Positions 49,954 to 58,570 of a stretch of 64,000 nucleotides of DNA are shown piece by piece. Source of the stretch: CAVVKW01 sp963749035 (lineage in GTDB: Bacteria > Verrucomicrobiota > Verrucomicrobiia > Chthoniobacterales > JAATET01); assembly GCA_963749035.1 (NCBI GenBank), contig CAVVKW010000005.1, positions 316,520 through 380,519 on the forward strand, given 5' to 3'. Made by a program: the position numbers and the translations under genes. The notes under the pieces are model-generated. The model saw only the letters and a program-made list of their open reading frames with translations. It was not told the DNA's origin and searched no databases. Numbering within the stretch: the stretch's first letter is position 1; each line of letters starts with the position of its first letter.

Positions 49954-50526
49954 CTAACGGCCGAGGAGCTCGTCCCGCAGTTTGGCCGTCACGGGTTTTG
50001 ATCCGAAGAACGTGCTGAGGAAGGCTCGCTGGAACTCGCGGCCCTTGACGGAGCCTTTGTAGGTATCGACGTCATACACCTTCGTTTCATCCCCGACGAA
50101 AACCACGCGTTGCGGCTCGCCTTTGCCGATCGGATCGAAGAGCGAAACAAACTTGGCGCGGTCCGCGTCGAAGCCGTCGTAGGTCTGGGTGACGCTGAAG
50201 TCGAATTGCTTGTTCCAGCCGTCGTCGACCTGGCTTTGTGACGCGTCGCGGAGGAACGTGAAGGTGAGCTCGAGCGGACCGGAGAATTCCATGACCTCGC
50301 CGGGCGACGTGAGTTTCCGCGGAGCGTAGAAGGCTGCGACGTAAACTTTGATCGGCACGAACGCGAGCTTGATCGAACGCACGCCGGCTCCGTTGAGCGA
50401 AAGCTTCTCGCCGTCGACGGTGACCGATTCCGGGAGGTTGACGCCTTCGATTTCCTTCGCTGAGGCGGTGGGATTCAGGAGGAAAATCGCGAGGGCGAAG
50501 GCGGTGGTGGCGAAAAAATTTTTCAT
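49954..50526 (-). CDS. Secreted chalcone-isomerase-like protein
   Basis: 190 residues from MKNFFATTAFALAIFLLNPT with cleavage after TASA. The body matches the bacterial chalcone isomerase-like family: GVNLPESVTVDGEKLSLNGA, GVRSIKLAFVPIKVYVAAFY, and a C-terminal FQRAFLSTFFGSKPVTAKLR. These periplasmic proteins share the open-faced beta-sandwich fold but usually lack isomerase activity, and may bind fatty acids or other ligands. Divergent from the lipoprotein gene at 50625. Confidence 0.88.
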   Translation of the reverse strand: MKNFFATTAFALAIFLLNPTASAKEIEGVNLPESVTVDGEKLSLNGAGVRSIKLAFVPIKVYVAAFYAPRKLTSPGEVMEFSGPLELTFTFLRDASQSQVDDGWNKQFDFSVTQTYDGFDADRAKFVSLFDPIGKGEPQRVVFVGDETKVYDVDTYKGSVKGREFQRAFLSTFFGSKPVTAKLRDELLGR

Positions 50527-50624
50527 TGGAGGTAAAACCGGGCACGATTCTCTCTGTCGCCGTCCGCCATTGCAACAAATCCCCGGAGCGGCGGCGCTGT
50601 CTCCATTCCCGATTGCCTTCTTGT

Positions 50625-51425
50625 ATGATTAAAATGTTCCTGACCCGCACCCTTCTCGTGTCTTCGGCTGCCGTGCTTTCCGGCTGTGCCTCGGTGACCG
50701 CGCTGAAGACCGAAGCTGAACCACCGAACCCTCCGGAGAAGTTTCCGGATCACGTTTACGTCCGCAATTTTTCGGTGCCCGAAGAGAATCTGCGCGTCGA
50801 TCGCGAAGGCGAGAAACTCACGACTTTCCGACGAGAGATTTCCGAGAAGCTGACGGAAACGTTGGTCACTCAACTCAACACGAGCTTCGCCCCGACGACC
50901 GCGTTGCAGGTGGAGGGAGAGATGCCGGTCGAGAATGCGTGGCTGATCACGGGTGAGATCGATCGGATGAATCAGGGGAGTCGAGCGCTGCGGACGGTGG
51001 TTGGTTTTGGTGCTGGTGCGACGAAGGTGGTTACGACCGCGACGGTTTACAATCTGGCGACGTCTCCGCCGGAGGCGATCATGGCCATTCGCACGATCGG
51101 CGGCTCGAATTCGCCTCCGGGAACGGTCATGAACATCACGCCATTGACGGTGCTCGGTCCCGTCGGATTGGCTGCCGGATCGCTGGCGGTCGGGGCTGGC
51201 ACCAGGGCACTGCCGGGGCTGACGGACGATCTGCGACGGACGGCGCGCGAGATCACCGCGACGTTGTCGGATTACACCCTGGAAAAAGGCTGGATCCCGG
51301 AATCGCAGGCGTTGGAGCCGAAGCCGGTCGGTTCGGGCTCGATTCGACTGTCGGACCCGGAGCGGCCCGGATACGAAGGAGCACCGACGATCAAGGCTCG
51401 CACGCGGATGCGTGGTCGGCCGTAA
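50625..51425 (+). CDS. DUF4410-like lipoprotein
   Basis: 266 residues from ATG 50625 (MIKMFLTRTLLVSSAAVLSG, lipobox LSGC). The mature part has VYVRNFSVPEENLRVDREGE, a helix ISEKLTETLVTQLNTSFAP, and WLITGEIDRMNQGSRALRTV then GFGAGATKVVTTATVYNLAT, the pattern of DUF4410 envelope lipoproteins related to GNA1162/LpoB-type folds. A C-terminal Pro/Ser/Arg-rich tail follows. An alternative start is ATG 50634. Confidence 0.8.
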   Translation: MIKMFLTRTLLVSSAAVLSGCASVTALKTEAEPPNPPEKFPDHVYVRNFSVPEENLRVDREGEKLTTFRREISEKLTETLVTQLNTSFAPTTALQVEGEMPVENAWLITGEIDRMNQGSRALRTVVGFGAGATKVVTTATVYNLATSPPEAIMAIRTIGGSNSPPGTVMNITPLTVLGPVGLAAGSLAVGAGTRALPGLTDDLRRTAREITATLSDYTLEKGWIPESQALEPKPVGSGSIRLSDPERPGYEGAPTIKARTRMRGRP

Positions 51426-51436
51426 CATCCGCGTGG

Positions 51437-51486
51437 CAGGCTGGCTGTGAGGAGCCAGCTTTAGCTGCCGGCGAGGGCTCCGCCGG
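51437..51486. repeat. Two-hairpin REP-like element
   Basis: GCTGGCT-GTGAGG-AGCCAGC (51440-51459) followed by CCGGCG-AGGGCTC-CGCCGG (51468-51486), between the DUF4410 lipoprotein and hydantoinase genes. The paired-hairpin layout is like the ends of the RAYT element in alaS, but the sequence is different. Confidence 0.6.
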
Positions 51487-51574
51487 GCGTGGGCGGACCG
51501 AGACGTGGAAGTTCGTTTGAGCGCGGCGAATCGAGCAATTGCTGATCGGATGATTCCCGGCCATGCTGCGCCGT

Positions 51575-52945
51575 ATGGCGTTGCTCATAAAAAACGGCGA
51601 AATCGTGACTCCGGACAGCCGCTTCACGGCGGATATCTGGTGCGAGGACGAAACCATCACGCGGATCGACCGGGACATCGACGCGCCGCCGGGGGCGGAG
51701 GTCATCGACGCGACGGGGAACTTCGTGTTTCCCGGCTTCATCGATCCGCACACGCACATCTACCTGCCGTTCATGGGGACGCTGGCGAAAGACACCTACG
51801 AGACCGGGAGTCAGGCGGCGCTCGTCGGCGGCACGACAACGATTTTTGACATGTGTTGTCCGTCGCGGGCGGAGGAGCCGCGGGACGGGTTTGCCACGTG
51901 GAGGGAGCAGAGTGAGGGGCGGTCGGCGTGCGACTACTCGTTTCACATGGGCGTGACGAAATTCGACGAGAATTCCGAAGCGCAGCTTCGCGAGATCGTG
52001 GCGGCGGGAATCTCGTCGTTCAAAATCTTCCTCGCTTACAAGGGGGCGTTCGGGATCGATGACACCGAGCTTTACCGGACGCTTTCTTTGGCGCGCGAGT
52101 TGGGCGTGACGGTCTGCGCGCACTGCGAAAACGAGACACTGGTGGCGGAGCGCCAAAAGGAATTGTTGGCGGCCGGGCGGATTGGACCCGAGTGGCACCA
52201 CGAAAGTCGGCCGCCGACCGTGGAGGCGGAGGGGGTCCATCACCTCATGACGTTCGCGGAGCTGACCGGGGCGGAGGTTTACGTTGTTCACTTGAGTTGC
52301 GAGGACGCGTTGCGCGAGGCGGTGGCCGCGCGGCTGCGCGGTGTGAACGTCTCGGTGGAGACTCTGATCCAGTATCTGCTGATCGATAAAACCTACGCGG
52401 AGCGTGAGGGCTTCGAGGGGGCCAAATACGTCATGTCGCCCCCGCTGCGCGATGCGCGTCATCAGGACGTGCTCTGGCAGGGTCTGCGAAGCGGGACGGT
52501 GCAAACGGTCGCGACGGATCACGCGCCGTTCGACTTCGGCGACCAGAAGCTGATGGGGGCGGAAGATTTCACGAAAATCCCCAACGGCATCCCGGCGCTC
52601 GAAGATCGGGTGAATCTCCTCTGGACCTACGGTGTGGCGGAGGGACGGATCGATATTCACCAGTTCGTCGCGGCTGCGAGCACGAACGCGGCGAAAATCT
52701 TTGGGCTATTTCCTCGGAAGGGCGCGGTGCAGGTCGGGGCCGACGCGGACCTCGTCGTTTATGATCCTTCCTACGAGGGGAAGCTTTCGGCGAAGACGCA
52801 GACGATGAATCTCGATTACAATGGGTTTGAAGGCTGGACGATCAAGGGGCGTCCGTCGGTCGTGACGGTCCGCGGCGAAGTCGCGGTGCGCGACGGGAAA
52901 TTCGTGGGCACGGTCGGGCGTGGCCAGCTCTTGCAGCGTTCGTAG
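51575..52945 (+). CDS. hydA: Dihydropyrimidinase / D-hydantoinase
   Basis: Amidohydrolase opening dihydropyrimidines or hydantoins. 456 residues from ATG 51575 (MALLIKNGEIVTPDSRFTAD). Metal ligands: His59 and His61 in GFIDPHTHI, carbamylated Lys150 in SSFKIFLAYKG, His in TVCAHCENE and YVVHLSCED, and Asp in VATDHAPFDF. KYVMSPPLRD and IPNGIPALEDRVNLLWTYG mark the dihydropyrimidinase rather than dihydroorotase branch. An alternative ATG 12 nt upstream adds MLRR. Confidence 0.93.
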   Translation: MALLIKNGEIVTPDSRFTADIWCEDETITRIDRDIDAPPGAEVIDATGNFVFPGFIDPHTHIYLPFMGTLAKDTYETGSQAALVGGTTTIFDMCCPSRAEEPRDGFATWREQSEGRSACDYSFHMGVTKFDENSEAQLREIVAAGISSFKIFLAYKGAFGIDDTELYRTLSLARELGVTVCAHCENETLVAERQKELLAAGRIGPEWHHESRPPTVEAEGVHHLMTFAELTGAEVYVVHLSCEDALREAVAARLRGVNVSVETLIQYLLIDKTYAEREGFEGAKYVMSPPLRDARHQDVLWQGLRSGTVQTVATDHAPFDFGDQKLMGAEDFTKIPNGIPALEDRVNLLWTYGVAEGRIDIHQFVAAASTNAAKIFGLFPRKGAVQVGADADLVVYDPSYEGKLSAKTQTMNLDYNGFEGWTIKGRPSVVTVRGEVAVRDGKFVGTVGRGQLLQRS

Positions 52946-52966
52946 TGTCGTGCCACGCTCCACTTC

Positions 52967-53782
52967 GTGACCCGCGTGCCTGACGAAACCCCCGCACCTC
53001 CTTTGCTCGAAGTCGCCGACCTGCGGGTGTGGTTTCCGGTCGTCGGTGGCTTGCTGCGCCGCCGGGTGGGCGAGGTGAAGGCGGTCGATGGAGTGAGCTT
53101 TACGGTGTATCCCGGGCAAACGGTCGGGCTGGTCGGCGAAAGCGGGAGCGGTAAGACGACGGTCGGTCGCGCGATCCTCAAACTGAACGAGGCGACGTCG
53201 GGTTCCGTGCGATACGAGGGGCGCGACGTTCTGCCGATGAGCGAGAGCGATTTCCGTCCGCTGCGGCGCCAGATGCAGATGATTTTTCAGGATCCGTTCG
53301 GTTCGCTCAATCCGCGGATGACCATCGGCACGATCGTTGGCGAGGCACTCGAGGTGCATTTTCGGTCGATGAAGGCGAAGGACCGGCGGGCTCGCGTCGC
53401 CGAGTTGCTCGAGAAAGTTGGATTGAAAGGGGAGATGATGGCGCGTTATCCGCACGAGTTCAGCGGGGGTCAGCGCCAACGCATCGGCATCGCTCGGGCC
53501 CTTGCCGTGGAACCTCGGTTTATCGTGTGTGACGAGCCGGTGAGCGCGCTGGACGTCAGCGTGCAAGCGCAGATCGTGAATCTGCTGCAAGACCTACAGC
53601 AGGAGGAAGGGATCGCCTATCTGTTCATCGCGCATGACTTGGCGGTCGTCGAACACATCAGCGACCACGTGCTCGTGATGAACCGTGGCCGGATCGTTGA
53701 AAGCGCGTCCGCCGAGGAGATTTACCGGGACCCGAAGGACGAATACACCCGGAAGCTGCTCGCTGCCGTGCCGTCGCTTTAA
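52967..53782 (+). CDS. Oligopeptide/dipeptide ABC transporter ATP-binding protein (OppF/DppF type)
   Basis: 271 residues from GTG 52967. LRVWFPVVGGLLRRRVGEVK is the OppF N-terminal signature. Walker A GESGSGKTTVGRA, Q-loop MIFQDPFGSLNPRM, signature EFSGGQRQRIGIARAL, Walker B FIVCDEPVSALDVS, H-loop FIAHDLAVVEHI. No permease or binding-protein genes are adjacent, so its partners must lie elsewhere. It starts 21 bp after the hydantoinase stop; co-transcription is likely. Confidence 0.92.
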   Translation: MTRVPDETPAPPLLEVADLRVWFPVVGGLLRRRVGEVKAVDGVSFTVYPGQTVGLVGESGSGKTTVGRAILKLNEATSGSVRYEGRDVLPMSESDFRPLRRQMQMIFQDPFGSLNPRMTIGTIVGEALEVHFRSMKAKDRRARVAELLEKVGLKGEMMARYPHEFSGGQRQRIGIARALAVEPRFIVCDEPVSALDVSVQAQIVNLLQDLQQEEGIAYLFIAHDLAVVEHISDHVLVMNRGRIVESASAEEIYRDPKDEYTRKLLAAVPSL

Positions 53783-53801
53783 ATTCGCGCGACGGTTTTT
53801 T

Positions 53802-54683
53802 TTAGAACTCGCGGTCTAGCATGTGATCGGCGATCGCGTGGAGCCGGTCGGCCTTTTTCCCGAGGGGCTCCAGCGCGCGGTGGGCCGCGCTGGTAAGGCG
53901 TCGCGCTTCGCGCCGGGAGGCCTCGAGCCCGATCACCGACGGGTATGTCGTCTTGTCGGACGCGAGGTCTTTGCCGGCGCTTTTGCCGAGCTGTTCGCTC
54001 GTTTGCGTCACGTCGAGAACGTCGTCGATCACTTGGAACGCGAGTCCGAGATTCTTCCCAAAATTCGTTACGGCTTCGAGTCGGGCCGGAGTGGCATTGG
54101 CCGACATGGCCCCTAAGCGCAGGCTGACCACGATCATTGCCGCCGTTTTCCGTTCGTGAATGTAGCGAAGCTCGGCCCGGGTGGATGCGCGACCTTCGCC
54201 TTCGAGATCGGCGACCTGGCCCGCGATCAGCTGCCGACTCCCCGCGGCCAATGAGAGTTCGCGAATTTGGTCGACGACGGGATAGCGGGACGTGGCGGGA
54301 GCCTGAGTCAGAATCTCGAAGGCCGAGGTGAGCAGCGCGTCACCCGTGAGAATGGCGACGCCTTCGCCGTAAACTTTGTGCGAAGTCGGACGGCCCCGTC
54401 GGAAGTCATCGTCGTCCATCGCCGGGAGGTCGTCGTGGACCAGCGAATAAGTATGAATGCACTCGACCGCGCAAGCCGCCGGGAGTGCGAGATCCGGGTC
54501 ACCGCCGCACGCCCCGGCGGCGGTCAGCGCGAGAATTGGCCGGAGGCGCTTTCCTTCGGCGAGAACACTGTAGCGCATCGCCTCGTGGAGGGTCGACGGG
54601 CGGGTGCGAGTGGACGGAAGGAACCGGGAGAGTGAGGCGTCCACCTGCTTCGCGCGATCGCGCAAATACGTCTGCAAATCCAT
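53802..54683 (-). CDS. ispA: Farnesyl/geranyl diphosphate synthase (polyprenyl synthetase)
   Basis: Condenses isoprenyl diphosphates to make C15-C20 precursors of quinones and undecaprenol. 293 residues from ATG 54683 (MDLQTYLRDRAKQVD), chosen because AGGA lies 8 nt upstream. First Asp-rich motif SLVHDDLPAMDDDDFRRGRP, second QVIDDVLDVTQ; GKRLRPILAL and IHERKTAAMI are also conserved. A loop of two extra residues in DDLPAMD is the IspA-type chain-length feature. Convergent with the ABC ATPase gene, 19 bp apart. Confidence 0.94.
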   Translation of the reverse strand: MDLQTYLRDRAKQVDASLSRFLPSTRTRPSTLHEAMRYSVLAEGKRLRPILALTAAGACGGDPDLALPAACAVECIHTYSLVHDDLPAMDDDDFRRGRPTSHKVYGEGVAILTGDALLTSAFEILTQAPATSRYPVVDQIRELSLAAGSRQLIAGQVADLEGEGRASTRAELRYIHERKTAAMIVVSLRLGAMSANATPARLEAVTNFGKNLGLAFQVIDDVLDVTQTSEQLGKSAGKDLASDKTTYPSVIGLEASRREARRLTSAAHRALEPLGKKADRLHAIADHMLDREF

Positions 54684-54802
54684 CGTGCTCATCCTGTCAG
54701 GAATCACGGTGACATGGGAAGCTCGAGTCGACTTTGGACCAGGTCGGTTTCAAAAATTTGCTTGAGATTACTGCGGACCGATGTTTCCTTAATAGATCCC
54801 CT

Positions 54803-55927
54803 ATGTTCTTAACCCCTAGACTCTTCGCAATAAACCGCATTGGAAAGCAGGTCCGCCCCGGATTTTTGGCCCTTTTGGCCCTGGGTGCAGCACCGCTCAC
54901 TCTTACCGCGGATTTCACCACAACCCCCGTCGGGTTCAACAAGGTCGTCTGTCTGACCGGGACGGATACGACGGTGTCCGTTCCATTCGTTCGCCAGGGA
55001 GGCTCGCTGGAGGGAAAGGTCTCCAGCAAGGCCAATCCGGCACTGAATCGCGTCCAGATCACCGTTGCTGGGAACGCGAGTTGGACCGGCGATCAATACA
55101 AGGACACCCACTACGTTCGCTTCATCTCCGGGAACCGCGCCGGCCAGTGGTATGACGTCGTTAACAACGGAGCGGACACGCTCATGCTCGATACGAATGG
55201 CGACGACCTCTTAAATAACGTCGCCGCCGACGATCGGTTCCTTTTGGCTGCCCATTGGACCCTCGATTCGCTTTTCCCTCCCGACGACCAGGGCGCTGGT
55301 GACGGCTCGGTGATTCGTCGGTCGCCCGATCACAACAAGGTCAATCGTCGGACGGAGGTGGAGTTGCCGAGCTATGGTGAAGGTGCAAACCTCCCGGCGG
55401 GACCGATTTTCTACCTGACGGCCAACGGCTGGCATCAGGAAACGGACGGAACGCCAATGGCGGGTGGAACGATCATTCCACCGAGCTCGAGTTTTATCAT
55501 CCGCCATCTGGGTGGAGCGCAGACGTCGACGTTCGTCCCGTCGGGAATGGTTTTGACGGGTCCGGAAATGCTCGTGCTTTCGACCAGTTCGTCTGAGTCT
55601 CAGGATAACGACGTGGCAATCACGCGCCCAGTCCCGGTGACATTGAACGAAGCTGGTTTGGAGTCAGCTTTCGTCGAGAGTGTTGGGCACCGGCCGTTTC
55701 AGATTCGTGACAAGGTTTTCGTTTTCGATAACACGCAGAACTCCGGGCAGGTCGCATCAGCCACCTACTACCGAATGGACGGTGATTGGTATCGAAATGA
55801 CGGGTTGGGTGCCTCGAATCCCGTTGCCGGCGCGGATCTCGTCTTCAAGGCGGGACAAGGCGTCATAATAAGAAAATTCCCTTCTTCTGGTAACTCGGTC
55901 GTTTGGAGCAACCAACCGACATACTAA
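54803..55927 (+). CDS. TIGR02597-like secreted protein
   Basis: 374 residues from ATG 54803, with a long N-region and hydrophobic signal RPGFLALLALGAAPLTLTAD. The motif TDTTVSVPFVRQGGSLEGKV, then HYVRFISGNRAGQWYDVVNN, ADDRFLLAAHWTLDSLFP, and near the end GDWYRNDGLGASNPVAGADL match my recollection of TIGR02597, a family found in Verrucomicrobia. Probably an extracellular beta-sheet protein. The PEP-CTERM gene follows 2 bp downstream, so the two form an operon. Confidence 0.82.
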   Translation: MFLTPRLFAINRIGKQVRPGFLALLALGAAPLTLTADFTTTPVGFNKVVCLTGTDTTVSVPFVRQGGSLEGKVSSKANPALNRVQITVAGNASWTGDQYKDTHYVRFISGNRAGQWYDVVNNGADTLMLDTNGDDLLNNVAADDRFLLAAHWTLDSLFPPDDQGAGDGSVIRRSPDHNKVNRRTEVELPSYGEGANLPAGPIFYLTANGWHQETDGTPMAGGTIIPPSSSFIIRHLGGAQTSTFVPSGMVLTGPEMLVLSTSSSESQDNDVAITRPVPVTLNEAGLESAFVESVGHRPFQIRDKVFVFDNTQNSGQVASATYYRMDGDWYRNDGLGASNPVAGADLVFKAGQGVIIRKFPSSGNSVVWSNQPTY

Positions 55928-55929
55928 CC

Positions 55930-56592
55930 ATGAAGGCTAAATTTCTTTCTTTGGTGCTCGCGGGTTCGTTCCTGCTCGGTGGAGCTTCCACGTCCCAAGC
56001 TGTCGTGTTCAATCTCGAGGCAACGATTGGTGGCAACTCTGCGGCGTTTCCGAACTCTTCCTACGGCTTCCTCGTTGCCGATACGGCGGGAGACGGATTT
56101 CAATTTCTCACCGATACGTCACTGCTTCTGGGTACGCGGAACGCGGTTGAGAATAGCGTAATCGGTGCTGATGACGTCATGTTCGCGATTAACCTGACGC
56201 TCGCGCCGGTCGAGCCGGGACAAAATGGATTCGATCTCAATCAGCGGCAGTTCAACACGACGATGGTGAATCCATCGTGGGGGGCTGGTGACGACTTCGC
56301 AATTGTTTGGCTGAAGACCGGAACGAGCAACGTCGGAGATACGTTCGGGTTTTATCGTTCCGACACGGTGAACACCTCAATCGGTTCAACCGTTGCGTTC
56401 AATACGCCAGGAGCGGGAACGTTCTCGCTGTTCGATATATCGACCTCCGCAGGTGGAACGACGGCTCCTGCGGCCTATTCATTGAACGACGGAGTCATCA
56501 CGGCAGTGCCGGAACCGAAAGTGATTTTCCTGATCGCGTTCGCACCGATCCTCCTCAAGCTGCTTCGCGTCTGTCGGGCGCGGACTGCGTAA
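55930..56592 (+). CDS. PEP-CTERM sorting-domain surface protein
   Basis: 220 residues starting MKAKFLSLVLAGSFLLGGAS with cleavage after SQA. Beta-rich mature part (YGFLVADTAGDGFQFLTDTS; WGAGDDFAIVWLKTG). The C-terminus has the tripartite sorting signal: VPEP, a TM helix (KVIFLIAFAPILLKLL) and an Arg-rich tail RVCRARTA. It should be processed by an exosortase and exposed or linked to extracellular polysaccharide. No exosortase gene is in the window. Confidence 0.88.
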   Translation: MKAKFLSLVLAGSFLLGGASTSQAVVFNLEATIGGNSAAFPNSSYGFLVADTAGDGFQFLTDTSLLLGTRNAVENSVIGADDVMFAINLTLAPVEPGQNGFDLNQRQFNTTMVNPSWGAGDDFAIVWLKTGTSNVGDTFGFYRSDTVNTSIGSTVAFNTPGAGTFSLFDISTSAGGTTAPAAYSLNDGVITAVPEPKVIFLIAFAPILLKLLRVCRARTA

Positions 56593-56679
56593 CCGGGTTA
56601 GAACACCGGAGTCGTCGGGAGCTCAATCCGGTTGCCTGGGTTGACAATTGGCACGTGCTCTTCGAAAACTCTCGGCGTC

Positions 56680-57366
56680 GTGTCGTCATCCGAGGCTCAT
56701 CTCCGTATTCGGGACATCGCTGCCCGGATCTCGGACCGATATCCTCAATCGCGTTGGATGCGGGGCTACATCCGCGGGAAGATTCGAACTGATCCTGCTT
56801 ATGAGGCGGTTGCGAAGTTGCTACTGGAACGTCCCACTCCGGTGCTCGATCTTGGATGTGGTCTCGGGTTGTTGAGCCTGTATCTACGAGAGCGTGGATT
56901 CGAGGCACCGATCTTCGGCATTGATACCGCGGCTGACAAAATCGCACGTGCTCAAGCAGCGGCCGAATCCTTCGAGGGATTGACCTTTGCGGTGGGGAGT
57001 GCAGCGGTCCCGCCGTCGGTCGCTGACACCACCCTCGCGCTCGATATTCTTCACTATTTCGACGACGAAGCGCAGCTGGCACTGCTTGAAAGACTTGCGG
57101 GGGAAATGCCTCCGGGCGGAAGGGTGATCATCCGTAATGCCCCGCGCCAACGAAGCTGGCGGTATGCGCTGACGTTCCTCGAAGAGATCTGGGTTCGGGT
57201 CTCCCGCTGGATCATCGCGAGTGATCGCATCAATTTCCCCTCGATCGAAGAGGTCGTAGCCCCCTTCGAGGCGGTGGGCTGCTCGACTCAAGTTGAACCG
57301 CTTTGGGGACGAACACCGTTTAACAGCCATCTTTTCGTCTTCACGAAACCGAGCCGTGAGTCGTAA
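56680..57366 (+). CDS. Class I SAM-dependent methyltransferase
   Basis: 228 residues from GTG 56680; TTG 56632 would add 16. SAM-binding motif I VLDLGCGLGLLSLYL near residue 56, acidic motif II PIFGIDTAADKIARAQ, and motif post-II ADTTLALDILHYFDDEAQ. The N-terminal RYPQSRWMRGYIRGKIRTDP is reminiscent of methyltransferases found in aryl-polyene and fatty-acid-like clusters. The adjacent SDR gene fits such a setting, but no acyl carrier proteins are near. Substrate unknown. Confidence 0.85.
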   Translation: MSSSEAHLRIRDIAARISDRYPQSRWMRGYIRGKIRTDPAYEAVAKLLLERPTPVLDLGCGLGLLSLYLRERGFEAPIFGIDTAADKIARAQAAAESFEGLTFAVGSAAVPPSVADTTLALDILHYFDDEAQLALLERLAGEMPPGGRVIIRNAPRQRSWRYALTFLEEIWVRVSRWIIASDRINFPSIEEVVAPFEAVGCSTQVEPLWGRTPFNSHLFVFTKPSRES

Positions 57367-57717
57367 ATTTTAGGAGGAGTGCTAGAATTTCAGCGTAGAA
57401 GTTTTGCGTAAGCAGGGAATACGCAAACATCCGCACTTCGGCAGCGCCCGGGCGTTCGAATTGATCGATCGAAAATTTCACACGTTGGTATCACCCGCGC
57501 TTGATTCGCACTGAGCGGAGACCGATCGAGGCACTGGGTGCAGCATTCCGGGTTGAAGCCCTGGCGAAGCAGCGTGGACGAAAGACAGATCGTAAAAATT
57601 CAATTATGCCCCGGGTTCTATTCAGGTCTGTTCGCTTCGTAGAAAGAGTCGGCGATTCTTCCGGGTCGGCGACCTTCGAGGAGTCATCCAGCTGATTGTT
57701 CGAATCGTATTGTGTGC
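57367..57717. other. Intergenic region with a short hairpin
   Basis: 351 bp without a supportable gene. TTTGCGTA (57403-57410) and TACGCAAA (57420-57427) form a perfect 8-bp stem soon after the methyltransferase stop and may end its transcript. Nothing else I can support. Confidence 0.5.
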
Positions 57718-58407
57718 ATGCAACGAATCCTCATTACGGGCGCGACGGGTGGCATCGGCCGGGCGCTCATCGATCAACTTTCATCGCTACCGGAAACCAA
57801 GCTGGCTCTGACGGGAAGAAGCGAATCAGGCCTCAGCGAGTTGCCTGACGTCGCGATCAAAATTCCGGCAGACCTAATGGTCCCAGGAGCCGCGACGGCG
57901 ATGGTCGATGAAGCGGCTGAGGCGATGGGAGGACTCGACGTGGTGGTGCATCTCTGTGGTGTCGGGCTCATCAAGCCGATCGCGGACACGTCGGACGGAG
58001 AGTTTGCGCGCATTGTGAACGTGAACTTGCGGACGACGTTCCTCGTCGCGCAGGCGGCCTGTGCGATCATGGCGGAGCAAAAGTCAGGGCGCTTCATCAC
58101 GCCGCCGGGTATCCTCGGTCGAGCTGTCATGAAGAACGCTGCCGCCTACACCGCGAGCAAGTTTGCGGTGACCGGGCTGATTAAATCCTTTGCGGAGGAG
58201 TATCGTCGGGCGGGAATTCAGTTCAGCCTTTTTTTCTTTGGCGGCGTGGCCACTCCGTTCTGGGACGATCTCGGGATGAAAATTGATCCCGACAAAGTGA
58301 TCCCGCCCGAGACGGCGGCGGGTGCGATTCTCGGAGCGATCACCGCTCCCCCTCACCTTGTGCTGAGTGAATACGTCCTCCAGCCCGAGAGCCATCAGCT
58401 CGTGTGA
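57718..58407 (+). CDS. Short-chain dehydrogenase/reductase, atypical active site
   Basis: 229 residues from ATG 57718 (MQRILITGATGGIGRALIDQ). Rossmann TGATGGIGRA and LDVVVHLCGVG (usual NNAG position). The catalytic YxxxK is YTASK, but the segment that normally ends in the catalytic Ser reads GRFITPPGILG, with Pro-Pro-Gly instead. A group of SDRs shares this layout. A reductive role on an acyl or sugar substrate is possible; cofactor preference is not evident. GTG 57712 is an alternative start. Confidence 0.88.
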   Translation: MQRILITGATGGIGRALIDQLSSLPETKLALTGRSESGLSELPDVAIKIPADLMVPGAATAMVDEAAEAMGGLDVVVHLCGVGLIKPIADTSDGEFARIVNVNLRTTFLVAQAACAIMAEQKSGRFITPPGILGRAVMKNAAAYTASKFAVTGLIKSFAEEYRRAGIQFSLFFFGGVATPFWDDLGMKIDPDKVIPPETAAGAILGAITAPPHLVLSEYVLQPESHQLV

Positions 58408-58570
58408 TGGGTGGATGACCGGAGAACGTGGTCGCAGAAGGTCCGCACGGAAGGAATTCTCCGTGAGCGGGGGCGCTGGCAACAATTGGCTCTCCAAACT
58501 CTAGCGAGCCGATTACAACGTTCGTCATGTCGCGCCGTGTTCCAGTCTCCGCCCACGTTCCTCGTCGCTG

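Noticed and set aside
57501..57695. 64-codon frame between methyltransferase and SDR
   Set aside because: No signal, motif or ribosome-binding site; composition like non-coding DNA.
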